The notes: generated by a model from the sequence alone, not told the origin. A stretch of 64,000 bases of DNA from Nematostella vectensis (GCF_932526225.1 NC_064045.1:7238998-7302997), one strand, 5' to 3'; shown: positions 47,701-59,302, numbered from the stretch's first letter. Numbers and translations: made by a program.

Positions 47701-50700
47701 CGTATTCAGTGCTTATGTTTCAACCAGAGAGTTTCTAGGCTTATTTTTATGGAAAGATAATTTTTAGTTGCTCCCTGGTGTGAGAGTTGCAGCCATTCCT
47801 GTGTAGATTTTGACACTCAAAAGGTCACATAGTTTGTTTGTGCAAGTTGCCTATTCCCTATTATCAAGGGAGACTATATTTGATGAGCTGTACCTAAGCA
47901 GGTCTGGATCTCCGATGAGAGTATGAAAGGTCTTCTCAAGAGTGTGTTCATTCAATGTTGATCTTAACCAAGCTCTCCCTAGGATGACAACCACAATATA
48001 GAATAGTAGCAATAGCAATAGCAATAACAATACTGAGAACTCCTGCCTGCACCCTGGGCATCCCTGACCTCTTGACCCAAATCTCCTGCCTGTACCCTGG
48101 GTCTCCCCGACCTCTTGACCCTGAACTCCTGCCCTTACCCTGGGTCTCCCTGACCTCTTAACCCTGAACTCCTGCCTGCACCCTGGGTCTCTCTGACCTC
48201 TTAACCCTGAACTCCTGCCTGCACCCTGGGTCTCCCTGACCTCTTGACCCTGAACTCCTGCCTGCACCCTGGGTCTCCCTGACCTCTTAACCCTGAACTC
48301 CTGCCTGCACCCTGGGTCTCCCTGACCTCTTGACCCTGAACTCCTACCTGCACCCTGGGTCTCCCTGACCTCTTGACCCTGAACTTCTGCCTGTACCCTG
48401 GGTCTCCCTGACCTCTTGACCCTGAACTCCTGCCTGCACCCTGGGTCTCCCTGACCTCTTAACCCTGAACTCCTGCATGCACCCTGGGTCTCCCTGACCT
48501 CTTGACCCTGAACTCCTACCTGCACCCTGGGTCTCCCTGCCCTCTTGACCCTGAACTTCTGCCTGTACCCTGGGTCTCCCTGACCTCTTGACCCTGAACT
48601 TCTGCCTGTACCCTGGGTCTCCCTGACCTCTTGACCCTGAACTCCTGCCCGTACCCTGAGTCTCCCCGACCTCTTGACCCTGAACTCCTGCCCGTACCCT
48701 GAGTCTCCCCGACCTCTTGACCCATAACTTCTGTCTTGAACCCTTGACCCAAGCTCATGTGGCTATGGAACAACTAGCTAAGGAAAATGAAAAAAAAAAT
48801 GCTTCAAAGCCCAAAGCCTATAGCTGCACAGACTTACAAAGATAATGACTAACCTCGACCAGCATCGGTAGTGATGTTTTGGAGTTTTGTGAATCGCTCC
48901 TTCTCCATTTTACCAAGATGTTCCACAATAAAATTCCAAAATACTACAACAAATAAATCAATCAATAAAAGGCAACCTTTTAATTTTAATCACAAATAAT
49001 AATAATAAAGATAATAAACTTACCAGGCTCCACATCTTGCTTCATAAGTCCAGCAACTTGGCTAACTTGCCTGTAAAGGAACCATGTCTTAAAGTAGGCT
49101 AAATCTAATAATCTAATGGGTGGTTTCTGAAGCATTTGTAAAATAAAAAGTAGCCTGATAAAGTCAAAAAAAAAATTGGAAGTATTGGAGTGAACTGTAA
49201 CATACTAGTGTAGTCTGCACTAAAGACGATTTGGCAGAAAGCAAATTCTTCTTGCTGCCCTCTTAGGACCTTGTAGTGTTCTAGTAAGTGGCCTGTGTTG
49301 TCAGGCCTGGTAGCAATTTGAAGCCTGGGAACAAGTGGAGCAATTGCCATATGTTGTATTGCAATGAACTGAGTAGCACTATGTTAATACTGTTTGTAAT
49401 CAGATCCATCCTTTGTTTAATACACTACACGCCTATCCTATGAGATTGGGAAAGTTGATTATCAGAGTACAATTTGAATAAATAAAATATGTAGAGGCAT
49501 ACTTTTAGAAGGGAAGAAGGGACTTGAAAATTACCTTGTAACGTTTATGTGAGTTCTAAAAGAAACTATGGTACAGTAGATTAATAAAGTAAAAATAAAA
49601 AAATAAAATATTCAAACTGGAATAAGGCCTTATTTTTCTTCTTGGTCGATAAAATTATCAACTATACTTACATAACGAACTAGACGCACACACAGGGAGG
49701 TGCACAGGGTGCGCATGTTCTCCCCTTGGCCGCAAAAAAGTAGGTAATTTACAAATACTATTGTTTTTCCATATAACCAATGATCGCATCCCCCACCCCC
49801 AACCCCTCAGCATTTCCAATGAGCATCCCCCACCCCTAACCCCTCAGCATTTCCAGTGAGCATCCCCCACCCCCAACCCCTCAGCATTTCCAGTGAGCAT
49901 CCCCTACCCCCAACCCCTCAGCATTTCCAATGAGCATCCCCCACCCCAACCCCTCAGCATTTCCAGTGAGCATCCCCCACCCCCAACCCCTCAGCATTTC
50001 CAGTGAGCATCCCCCACCCCCAACCCCTCAGCATTTCCAGTGAGCATCCCCAACCCCCGACCCCTCAGCATTTCCAGTGAGCATCCCCCACCCCCAACCC
50101 CTCAGCATTTCCAGTGAGCATCCCCCACCCCCGACCCCTCAGCATTTCCAGTGAGCATCCCCCACCCCCAACCCCTCAGAATTTCCAGTAAGCATCCCCC
50201 ACCCCCGACCCCTCAGCATTTCCATTGAGCAGCTCTTGGGTGGTGTCTTGTTGGGTGTCGGTCACTATCTCCAGGGACGGATACGGAAATTTCAAAAAGA
50301 GGGCAGCCAAAGCAAGAGCTTCAAGAACGGGTGGGGGCCAGATTAATTGTTCTTCTGTAGATTTTCTTCTATTTCTTGTTATTTATAAGCCAAATGTCTA
50401 AAAAAGGGGGCGGACCCGCTCAGCCTACCCCTAGTGTGCCCCTGATCCCTATCCCTCACATATTGAGACAATATGCCTTTTACAGTATATCCCTATCCCT
50501 CAGATATTGAGACAATATGCCTTGTATATACCTGAATGCTCTTGCCGTGCCCTTAGGTTTTTTCATGCCATGCTGTAAAATATTTTCTAGCTGTGCCAAG
50601 AGGCAGGTCACTCTGAAATGAAATGAAGGTTGTTTTGATCACAAGAAGCCACACAAGCTTTTTGCGAAGACCTGTATATAAGATTCATAATTTCAACTCA

Positions 50701-51822
50701 ATTAGATGCGAAGCTACTTAGATATAGGGTGTGATGGCCACTCCTAGGAACAGCAGTTCCTAGCTAATTACATAAGACCAATATTGGTAAAAAAATTTAA
50801 GCCAAGTCCACTACACTAGTCTTTCCAAAACAGGTGTGCACTCTACAACACACTACTTACCTGCTATCACCATCTGTCGCCAGTTCAGTCTTTCCACCAA
50901 ATCGGACTTGACACTTGAACAATTAAAATAAGAAGATCAGATACTTAAAGGAAAGGCACTTAGCTTAAAGTTTGATGGGGAGGTCCCATTGGGAGACCCA
51001 ACCCCAACCAGCTTCCTCCTTCTGAATTTGTTAAGGAAAAAAAATCATTTAAGAAAATCCTTACCATCTCTTTACAAAATGCCAAGCTTATTTTCTAGTT
51101 AGAAACCATGAGAGGCCAGTGGTTCCCTAGTCTCCTGCGCAGCCGTCCTTTGCAAATCATTGTGTGACCAACACAAAGGACGGCTACCCAAAGACTAGTT
51201 GTCCCCACTCTCTGGCCAAAGCACCCCCCTGATAAGACCCTGCAACCAATGAATTCTTTTTTATTGGTTGTCAGTGTGTTCAAGTCCAAGGCAGCACTAA
51301 TGATATTTTTTTACGATTGTACTGGAGGATGTAGTAAATGATGCAGATTTTACTCAAGAATTCCACTCCCAAGCTAAAAACAATGGTCAAAACAGTTTTC
51401 AGCAGAAACTTGTTCAGTGACACCAACCTAACCCACCTGTTTAACGGCATCAAGTAATCGTTCGAGAAGGTTCTGTCTATCACCATCAGAGGCTGACGAG
51501 GCTGCCCAAAAATAGGAAATCAAGATGTGTCGATTAAACAAGAGATAATTTTGACACACGATGCCAGAAGTGCTAGGCGCAACATAACCCAGCGATCGCG
51601 GTAGATATATCACACAAATTTAGTTGATTTAACGGATATATATTCACCGTTCATTTTATCCCTTTCAGGAGAAGTCAGGAACATCGTGCAATGGGCATCG
51701 CTTTGCTGAATATAGGCAAAAAACCGATTCTCTTTACTTTCTTTTTCGACATCATTGATATGTTTTGAGTTCCATCTATCCGAGGAAGACTGGGCTCTAA
51801 GGAATCGTCGGTTTTCCGACAT
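35735..51822 (-). CDS. SNX29: Sorting nexin-29 (RUN, coiled coil, PX), 24 exons
   Basis: Exons: 51822-51648, 51501-51437, 50913-50861, 50612-50532, 49070-49024, 48943-48854, 47978-47894, 47036-46966, 46422-46361, 46090-45970, 45111-44163, 43665-43516, 42506-42467, 42155-42116, 41371-41308, 40843-40715, 40383-40292, 40031-39959, 39564-39528, 38281-38165, 37090-36938, 36370-36296, 36197-36132, 35878-35735. They join in frame to 992 aa (human about 813). An extra N-terminal segment precedes the RUN domain (NLLERLLDAVKQ, GRGRAWLRSTLNEH). A large exon encodes a Ser/Asp-rich linker opened by a Lys run. Next come coiled-coil segments (SMMLRKDEIEEQN, VLKHQLKKYV, VAEMHGELMEFNQ). A C-terminal PX domain follows (RPLISVWIPSVFMRGKG, RRYSQF, FKFPPKK), expected to bind phosphoinositides. 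The stop TAA overlaps a possible splice donor, so a further exon is possible. Confidence 0.93.
36425..36965. repeat. Minisatellite derived from the end of SNX29 exon 21
   Basis: Imperfect units of about 25 bp, GTGTACCCCGGATGATGACG plus TACAG, with GATGACCTACCTGATA-type insertions. The array fills most of intron 21 and merges with the exon end: the exon's last bases and donor (minus strand CACCTGTACCAG then GTAGGT) are one of its units. Two inverted units occur at about 40898-40970, in intron 15. Confidence 0.85.
37672..38176. repeat. 49-bp minisatellite including the SNX29 exon-20 splice donor
   Basis: About 10 units, each containing GATTGAATTCAATCGGATTA, TATAGACGGGTAAATT and ACCGGTCCTCTGAG. 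The last unit overlaps the final 12 coding bases of exon 20 (38165-38176), so on the minus strand every unit carries CTCAGAGGACCG followed by GTAATT. Confidence 0.93.
38648..39437. mobile_element. Probable DNA-transposon remnant(s), GTCCACACTAACACG ends
   Basis: GGCCGTCCACACTAACACGG at 38650 and CCGTGTTAGTGTGGAC ending near 39433 are inverted; two more copies lie at about 39088 and 39315. This looks like one element with a second nested or deleted copy. A 35-bp sequence, ATATTGCACGAGTTTACATA and neighbours, occurs on both sides (about 38608 and 39465), so the insertion is associated with a local duplication. It lies in SNX29 intron 19. Confidence 0.6.
40035..40210. repeat. Low-complexity ATCATC/ATCACC tract in SNX29 intron 17
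   Basis: Irregular trinucleotide-like repeats (CACCGTCACCGTGATCACAA and similar). Similar sequence recurs at 41080-41270 in intron 15. Confidence 0.7.
40522..40691. repeat. (GTGA)n microsatellite in SNX29 intron 16
   Basis: About 42 near-perfect GTGA units. The intron sequence reads as Ser-Leu-Thr-His repeats on the minus strand, contiguous with exon 16, but the exon has a donor at 40714 before it. Confidence 0.95.
41541..41785 (+). mobile_element. tRNA-derived SINE candidate
   Basis: An A-box-like TAGCCCAGTGTGTTAGC at 41541 and a B-box-like GTTTGATTCTC at 41591 are spaced as in tRNA genes, but the folded tRNA is poor. The 3' part ends with AAAGTGCTATATAAATAACA, a tail type common in SINEs. 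No clear target duplication. It is in SNX29 intron 14. Confidence 0.45.
41828..42112. repeat. Tandem pair of an inverted-repeat element, about 150 bp each
   Basis: Both units start CTAGYCCCAGGCGTTC and end CCAGRGACTAGGAT (about 41832-41968 and 41978-42110), so each has inverted ends of TAGTCCCTGGC type. Shared interior includes ACCACAGGAATCCC. Probably a MITE that duplicated in tandem, in SNX29 intron 14. Confidence 0.65.
42213..42285. repeat. Perfect 31-bp inverted repeat (hairpin)
   Basis: The left arm 42213-42243 and right arm 42255-42285 are exact reverse complements (starting CGGAGATCGGGCACACAGG), separated by 11 bp. GC content is far above the surrounding intron. It lies between exons 13 and 14 of SNX29 and would form a long stem in the transcript. 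Confidence 0.95.
43040..43425. repeat. Minisatellite, about 112-bp higher-order unit x 3
   Basis: Each unit contains two related 41-bp parts (GTAGCGTGCGTCGCATGGTT and GAACGCGCGTCGCATGGTCA) plus a spacer AAGACTTTAACACTTTGTAT. It is related to the array at 34925-35345. A single degenerate unit occurs near 44050. Located in SNX29 intron 12. Confidence 0.92.
47150..47510. mobile_element. Transposon fragments with hAT-like CAGGG/CCCTG ends
   Basis: Patches such as CACAGGGGGGTGTGCACCCC, ATTGGGGGAGGCACAATA and GCCACGACCCTGG resemble ends of small hAT-like elements, also seen at about 60870-60930. They are broken and the boundaries cannot be set. Located in SNX29 intron 7. Confidence 0.4.
48035..48740. 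repeat. 43-bp minisatellite, about 16 copies, SNX29 intron 6
   Basis: The unit contains CTTGACCCTGAACTCCTGCC and TGCACCCTGGGTCTCCCTGA. Minus-strand reading frames through it (Val-Gln-Gly-Gln-Glu-Val type) are artefacts, although one runs into the true exon 7. Confidence 0.95.
49785..50228. repeat. 37-bp minisatellite, about 12 copies, SNX29 intron 4
   Basis: The unit contains CATCCCCCACCCCCAACCCC and TCAGCATTTCCAGTGAG. Copies differ mostly in C-run length. The following 50270-50460 holds a possible transposon fragment (CCAGGGACGGATACGG). Confidence 0.93.
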
Positions 51823-52552
51823 GCTATGTTGATCGTAATTTCGTAACGGAAATTATAATACTAGCCTTAAAAGTACCCTTAGAAAGTGATTTTTTATTTC
51901 ACTAGAACATAATGTAGTACGAGTAGTAATCATTTGTACCTATACTCCTGATAATTCAAATAAATAATGTAGAATTGGAATTTCCCTACGAACAACCGAT
52001 TGCTCCCCGATGAGCGGGTTGCCACCGAGTGCCCATCGAGCTGAAATCGGCCAAGCTAAAACCAAGCGGGGTTCCTTGTGGCCCTAACTAAATAATCAAA
52101 TTAAGAGCTAAAATATTTTTACACGAGCTTTACAGTTTTTTAGGCTTAGAAGAGATATTTTATGTCTCATAGCTTTTCGAATTAGAATTTCCGATGTGTG
52201 CTGCGGAGGCCTGGGTCTAGTCTTCTAGTATCGTCCCCTGTGCAGCGTGCATAGGAAACGGACAAGAAGACATTACATTCGATTCCAGGGAAATACTGCA
52301 GAAATAAGGTACATTAACACAGAGATAGCGCTAAACTAGGATAGATTGAACTATTCCCTATAGATAGTAGCGTTTCCGTGTTTATATAATAACAGATTTA
52401 CTCACAATTGCACATACAACCACCATATCTTGTCAAGCAGCGGAAAAGTTTCCTTGAAATTTCTTCAAGAGCGATCTTAGCAACTTCCCGATTTGTATAA
52501 CCCCCTATCCAATAGATTTCCTACTAAATAGTATTACCTCTTAATTGTAGAT
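51823..52552. promoter_or_regulatory. Head-to-head upstream region of SNX29 and CARHSP1
   Basis: The start codons are 730 bp apart on opposite strands. The CARHSP1 start codon follows an intron acceptor-like TTAATTGTAG by two bases (52541-52550), so a 5' non-coding exon probably lies in this region. No TATA box or strong GC island is obvious. Confidence 0.45.
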
Positions 52553-55500
52553 ATGGCTACTAAGCAAAAAGCGGATGAGAAGATTCGTCACTCACCGAGT
52601 AAGGATCACAAAAAAAACAAATCTTCGAGTCCGGAATGTTCCCCTACTTTTCATAAACGCGCCCCATTTTTAGTGCCTAGCCCTGTTATTACAAGAAGAA
52701 CCAGAACAACATCACAGTGAGTATTTATTCAAGCTGAGAATCCTTTGTCCTTGCTCTACCAGATTTGATAAACATGTCATTTGCATTTACAACCATTGCC
52801 CAAATACCCCACCAAATACCTCCGCCATAACTGACGTGACTTAATCAATAACAATCGTTCCTAGTTCGATTGAAACGGTTTATCCTGGTGTTCAATTTTT
52901 GTCTTTTTTCTAAAGGAGTTTCATTGAAATAGAGGATGTTTTTGAACTTTGATGGACCAGCACTCAAAAGACAACGAGAGTAACCCTGACACTTGACTTT
53001 TGGATAAGAATATATATATATATTTTTCCATCTATTCTAGTTCTGTTGAATTGGAAAAGTCAGCTACCCCTAGCTAATACTGTTCAACTATTCCAATAGC
53101 CAGGATGTTTTCTGAGTTCATTCAGGATAAAGTTTGTGTTGATATAACTTCAATTTAAATAGTAAGAAAAAATTACAGTTTTTTAGATAAAATCTTGTTG
53201 CATTATGTCAAGTCATAGATGATGTGAAGCTTTTCATTGATACCTGTGGTAGCCCAGTCATAAAATGCATCTGGGTTTTTTTCGTCGTCTCGTGTTTGTG
53301 CATTTGTTGAGCAACATCCTACCCTTTGTCTTTTTGCATTTCTATCCTAATCTCACAAGCTTTGATTGCCGCCCTCTTGAATTTTGAAATGTCACCTGAG
53401 AATCGCTTGTACTTGTGCAGTTAAAGAGGCAAGGTGCAATCATAGGTTTGCTATCTACAATGCCAGTGTTAAAAAAACATACACAATCTGGATTTTAAAC
53501 CCTGTATTTCGTTCTGGAAAGATTTGTGATTGCACACGAGACGGTCAAATAGGCAGACTCGACTATTCTCGACTACCGTAGTCACATATAGACTGCTTCA
53601 AGACCTAAGTTAAAATGCTCTGGGCCCTCAGGAATGATCTAATTTTAATTGCCTTTATACATTGAACACTTTGCCTACTCTAGATCTGAGGTTTGAATCA
53701 ATTCTTGATACAATGTAACTCGAAATAGCAAAAAAAAATATGTCTTTTTTCTTTCTATCACTTATTGAGTGTCGTTTAGTATGTTTTTTTCTCATGAAAC
53801 ATTTGCAATAAAAACTAGAGAATTGTGTTGTGTTGGTAGTGTTTATATGTTATATTCTAAATTCATGTGAATATATTCTATTGCTTCAAAATCCCGTGTG
53901 ACAAAATGTAATTGTTAAAGTGTAATAGTCAAGCCAGAACAAAAGAGAACAAAGACATTGTCACAGTGTACTAGTACTAAATAAAGAAAATAGTATTTCA
54001 CAGGGTTTTGAAAACCACTCTATGATGGCATAAATATATCTTATTGTTTACTTTGCAATTACATAAATAAAATGATGATTGCCATAAACAATGAAAGCAA
54101 TTATATACAGTACTGTTATTACAATATGGCTCTTAAAGGGTGTATCAGCATATTTACCACTAGGAGATATCACATGAGTGATCAAAGCAATTTTAAGATA
54201 TAGAGTAAACATTACAGGCAATCATCATTTTTTTCCAAATTCTATTAGGGTGCCAGCTCTACTATGACTTTGTTCTCTATGCTAGCCTTCACCCTCTACA
54301 ACCCCAAAGATATAGCATTTGGTGTGTGACAAATAGGATAAAAATTACATGATGACACTAGACTGCTACCAATGGAATAAATCCTGAGCTTCTAGGGAAT
54401 GATATCTATCCTGTTCCATATTGCCCTCTCATTTGACACCAAAATATTTTGTCTAAACTATATGATACCATAAAGAGGTCTTATCATTTACTTTGTGTTT
54501 ACAAGTGAAATAATAAACAATGGAAAAAAAAATATTTTGTTTATAATTTTAACAGACTTTGGTTGTATTAGTAAATTGAATCCTAACAGATATTACATTG
54601 AAAGCAGTCAAGACAATCTTCAACTCCAACGCCCATTCACTTTTATGGAGTCCCCTCCCCCACCTGGAAAGCTGTTGTTTCTTACCTTCTTGCCCCAATC
54701 AGTGTTTTGATATGACATGTGCAAATTTTTTCTTATGCTTTATTATAGTTGTGTTCTATGATAAAACTTTGTTTTTATCAAACATGTCACAAATTTACAT
54801 GCAATCCATCAGGTATCCCAGTCAACCCTCTGGACAGGGTCTAGTCTTATTATGTTTTTGGGAAAATTTTGACTTCTTGCATGTTATACAAGAGCAACTT
54901 TTTTAAAGATAAAACAGATTTTGGAACAAGGGCTTCCCCTGAAAAAAAAAAACCTTGCCTGGGGCAAGAAAAATGGAATACCTTATTACACTCTATTTTC
55001 AGGCCACTTTTTGACAATCACTATTTTATATAAAAATATGTGAATGTAAAGTATATCAAATTTGGGTGCAAGCCTTTGGGTGAAATACAGTATCAACTGT
55101 TTTAAAAGCTTCATGATACACCTTGTTTATTTAGTCCTCAAATTCATCAACATTGGGAGAAAGTTATGCTTCCCTTAGTCCATAACACTCTTTTTTCCTA
55201 TAATGTTCATATCCTAGGTAGATAATCCATCTATCCATCAATGTAGAGTGCCATATAAGTTGGGTGAATACTATGCCTTATTTACATGGAAAGCAGATGT
55301 AGCTTTGTGGGAAGGAATTACACCACCTTTTGACTTACGGGATCAGACGGGAAAGGGAGATGAAGTGAAACGAACGATCATATGCTGTCTGATAATTCAA
55401 GGTAGTATAGCAGTGCCTGACTGGCTTTTTTAGTTTCTAAAACGAAATAAAATATCTTATGCATGATACCCACATCAGACTTAACACAAAGTTATACTTT

Positions 55501-55672
55501 TTTTAGGTCCAGACTAGCGTCAGAAGCACCATTAGAATCCGGAGTATGCAAGTACTTCTGCCGGGATAAGGGACATGGCTTTATTACCCCCAATAATCCT
55601 GATTTGGGAGGTGATATATTTGTTCACATTTCTGAGTAAGTGCTTATACAGTAGCTTTGATGGTAATTTAAT

Positions 55673-55766
<94 letters not shown>

Positions 55767-56360
55767 TAGATAGATAGATGTTTATTTAACCTTTAGCAGC
55801 GTGATAGCTGAATTACAGGCTAAGTGCAACATTTACTAATTCAAACAATACAAATATTTAACAGTGACAAATTCAGAAAAACGTCTAGTGTGACATTTCT
55901 TAAATCTATGCGTCTGATGGTCATTGAAACCAGAATAGTACAAGGAATTTATACCTCCTTGATTATGGATGGTGGTGAGTGTTATTATAATAAAAACATA
56001 CAATAGATAGTAATGATGTTGAAAATGAAGGATTGTGATGATGATGACAATGACTATGGTAATGATGATTATGCAGGCATGGAGTATGTCATGTCTGATT
56101 TAAATTAGTTAATAGAAATGAAATCTTTACTAATGATACATCTTTAAAAGATGTGATGAAAGTGATGGTATCAACCCATTCCCTAATGAAAGTGTTCTCT
56201 TTTTTTTCCTAGCATTGAAAGTGAATTTGTGTTGAAGGAGGGTGATCGTGTAACATTCCGCACAATTGCAATTCCACCAAAAGAACAAGCAAAGCAAGCT
56301 GTTGAAGTAAATATTATTGAAGCACGTGGCCAGCATAAGAAGTGGGACGAAAGTAACTGA
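52553..56360 (+). CDS. CARHSP1: Calcium-regulated heat-stable protein 1 (cold-shock domain), 3 exons
   Basis: Exons 52553-52716, 55507-55635 and 56213-56360 join in frame to 146 aa (human 147). CARHSP1 is a cytoplasmic RNA-binding protein linked to mRNA stability and P-bodies or stress granules. The N-terminus is Ser/Lys-rich with the family signature VPSPVITRRTRTTS, close to human PSPLPTRRTRTFS, which carries regulatory phosphosites. The cold-shock domain has RNP1 KGHGFI (76-81) and RNP2 DIFVHIS (91-97), then GDRVTFRTIAIPPKE. The C-terminal tail is short. The start is chosen because the ATG follows the acceptor directly and gives a family-typical length. A polyadenylation signal AATAAA lies near 56594. 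Confidence 0.93.
53884..54020. mobile_element. MITE, family copy 2
   Basis: Reverse-oriented relative of 34077-34218 in CARHSP1 intron 1. The right end CAAAACCACTC is intact as GAAAACCACTC, but the outermost bases of the other end are lost (TGCTTCAAAATCCCGTG). The rest of the intron, 52717-55506, shows no further gene. Confidence 0.82.
55672..55780. repeat. (GACA)n/(GATA)n microsatellite in CARHSP1 intron 2
   Basis: About 20 GACA units bordered by GATA units, starting about 40 bp after the exon-2 splice donor. Confidence 0.95.
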
Positions 56361-56789
56361 TCTATTTACTTTTGACATCTGAAGAAGTCCCTAGTTTGAA
56401 GTTCATTTTTCACCAAAAAACCCTGTTTTTTTCTAAATGGTACAGTAGCTATATAGGCCATCAGTCAGCCACATAACTTACACGATGAAGTTTTCAGTGT
56501 TATAAGTAATGATGTGAAGATTATCACATTTATTGCTGTGTCTAAAATTATATCTTTAGCTGTAATTTAAAACTAACTTTTTATTGTTAAAACAATAAAA
56601 AACAAGACTAGAACTAGGCATTGAGCTACAAGAAGGCTTTTTTTTCAATTGTATTACAATCACAGCAGATAGCAGTATGTAATAATGCAAAAACAATATA
56701 ACTGATAACGATCATAATACAATAGCCATCTAAATATTGTACTAAATTTTACAAAAAAGAAAGCACTCAGAGTAGTTACCACATAAGTC

Positions 56790-57120
56790 AACAGTGAATC
56801 AATATTTAAAGCAACAAACAACAACAGCAAGAAACAAGATTAACAATCACATGATAGACATTCAAAAGCATCCACAACTACCATTATCTACTACAAAATC
56901 AATAGGCCTAGCAACAGCAACACCTTCAACAACAAAAATAGATGTGATAACCAATACCATGGACAACAACAGCAACTAATGACAATGCTAACTAGCAACA
57001 GCAACACCTACAAAATTCAGCGGTAATAACCAACAGACATAACAACTAATAGCAACAGCAGCAACCATAAACAACAGCAACACCAATCAAGACTAACAAC
57101 AACAACAACAAAAACAATCA
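56790..57120. repeat. CAA/CAG/AGCAAC-rich low-complexity tract
   Basis: Irregular ACAACAGCAAC-type repeats downstream of CARHSP1. A 61-codon Thr/Asn-rich frame here is compositional. Confidence 0.75.
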
Positions 57121-57334
57121 GCAGCAAATAGAATGCAGTGTAGTGTTTATTATACAATCTTATTCAGATGTTCTTTCAGTATTTTAGTACTTTGGTATTA
57201 GAACTGTAGTTTTTATACTTAATGAATATCCATTGTTTTTCTCATTAATTTGTAATTGTCATTTATTTGTTATGCACAATAAAACTCAGAATGATTACTA
57301 TTCTCTGACCAAATCTAAATTATGTCAGGCTACC

Positions 57335-58455
57335 CTCCTAAGATTTCTGATTGTTGGTAATCCCCCTCTTAGGATTCCTGAAAGTAGGGACCCCATCTTA
57401 AGATTCCTAAATGATGGTAGTCCCCCTCTTAGGATTCCCAAATGTTGGTAACCCCTATCGTATTATTTCTAAATGATGGCACCCTGCTCTTAGGGTTGCT
57501 GAATGTTGGTAATCCCCCTTTTAGGATTCATGAATATTGGTAACCACCCTGTTGGAATTCCTTAAAGTAGGCTTCCCCCTTTTAGGATTTTTAAATGCTG
57601 GTAGCCTCCCCCCCCCCTTTTAGGATTCCTGAATGTTGGTAGTCCCCATCTTAGGATTCCTGAATGTTGACACCCCTCTCTTAGGATTCCTGAACTTCCT
57701 TATTACAGGAATCCTAGGGGGGGGGCTACCAACATCCAGGAATCCTAAGATGGGGCTGCCAACTTTCAGGAATTCTGATAGGGGGGTTACCAACATTCAG
57801 GAATCCTAGGAGGGGGCTACCAGCGTTCAGGAATCCTAGGAGGGGGCTACCAGCGTTCAGGAATCCTGACGGGGATTACCAACATTCAGGAATCCTAAAA
57901 GGGGGATTGCCAGCATTCAGGAATCCTAAGAGGGGGATTGCCAGCATTCAGGAATCCTAAGAGGGGGATTGCCAGCATTCAGGAATCCTAAGAGGGGGGT
58001 TACCAACATTTAGGAATCCTGAGAGGGGGATTGCCAGCATTCAGGAATCCTAAGAGGGGGATTGCCAGCATTCAGGAATCCTAAGAGGGGGATTGCCAGC
58101 ATTCAGGAATCCTAAGAGGGGGGTTACCAACATTCAGGAATCCTGAGAGGGGGATTACCGACATTCAGGAATCCTAAGAGGGGGATTGCCAGCATTCAGG
58201 AATCCTAAGAGGGGGATTGCCAGCATTCAGGAATCCTAAGAGGGGGGCTACCAGCATTCAGAAATCCTGAGAGGGGGATTACCGACTTTCAGGAATCCTA
58301 AGAGAGGGGTGTCAACAGTGATGGGGCCGCCAACTTTCAGGAATTCTAAGGGGGGGATTACCAATATTAAGGAATCCTAAAAGAGGGGTGACGACATTCA
58401 GGAAACCTAGGAGGGAGATAACAAGCATTTAGGAACCCTAAGAGGGGGTTACTAA
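57335..58455. repeat. 31-bp minisatellite with an internal orientation switch
   Basis: From 57335 to about 57692 units read CCCTCTTAGGATTCCTGAAT; from 57706 onward units read ATTCAGGAATCCTAAGAGGG, the reverse complement. The switch is at AGGATTCCTG (57683-57692), a 13-bp spacer, then CAGGAATCCT (57706-57715). Roughly 12 units lie left and 24 right. The unit GGGGATTGCCAGCATTCAGG plus AATCCTAAGAG is most regular at 57890-58260. Confidence 0.93.
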
Positions 58456-59302
58456 CATAACTTTAACTGCCCACAGTTAAAGTCTGATACTTTATTAACG
58501 ATATTACAATAATGGCTCGGTATAATGCGCGGGAGCTAAAAAGTGATGGCGTGATTGCCCAGGGTTGATTACCAGACTAGAACGATTAGAACCACAAGGA
58601 GAGCATCTGAGCTTGTGCATAACTGTGATGCACGTGATCGTCAAGACAGCTTAGAGAAGTCGTTTTTATTCACTACAAATCATCAAAGAAAAAATGCCAA
58701 TGAAGGGCTATGCTACTTCACACGTTTGTTTAGCGTTTTTGCGCCCAAACACTGAACGAACGGGTAAAATCTAGCGCTAACCATGACATAATCCATGACA
58801 ACATACAAATGTAGTAAAAGGCAACCTGGTCTCCGTGGAAAATTTACTAGGCACGCTGTTGATATCAGCTTACCCTTTCCCTGCAATTATAAACTCGGGT
58901 AAATCATTTACGTGTCTATTGTCGACTTATGTGTCTATTGTCGTGTTATGTTTTGATTTATCAAGCTCACTACCACCTTTTTAAGTGGGAAATGCAATTC
59001 GTCAATTGTAAAAATTTAGCTAATAATTCAATAATTCGACATTTCCTAATGCCTGCCAACTATATTGTGCCAGCAGCGATTAACAAAATATGTGACGTCA
59101 CAAAAGTTTGCTGGATAAAAAAAACAGTAAAATAAAATCCGTTACATGAACACTAGCATACTATTGTGATCCGCTTCATGACGTCACAGTTCCCCATTCT
59201 ATCAAGCTACATGACGTTATTAACAAAAAAAGATTTGATCATCGATTTGTAATTTTTATGAACACAAGCCAAGCAATCATTTTCTACCTAACAGGTCGCA
59301 CT
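58456..59302. other. Intergenic stretch without recognisable genes
   Basis: Only short unsupported frames are present between the minisatellite and the GPCR stop codon. TGACGTCA occurs near 59092 and 59178. Part of it is probably the 3' UTR of the minus-strand GPCR gene. Confidence 0.5.

Noticed and set aside
47894-48773. Minus-strand repetitive frames as a possible repeat protein
   Set aside because: They read through the 43-bp minisatellite; only the last part (47894-47978) is a real SNX29 exon.
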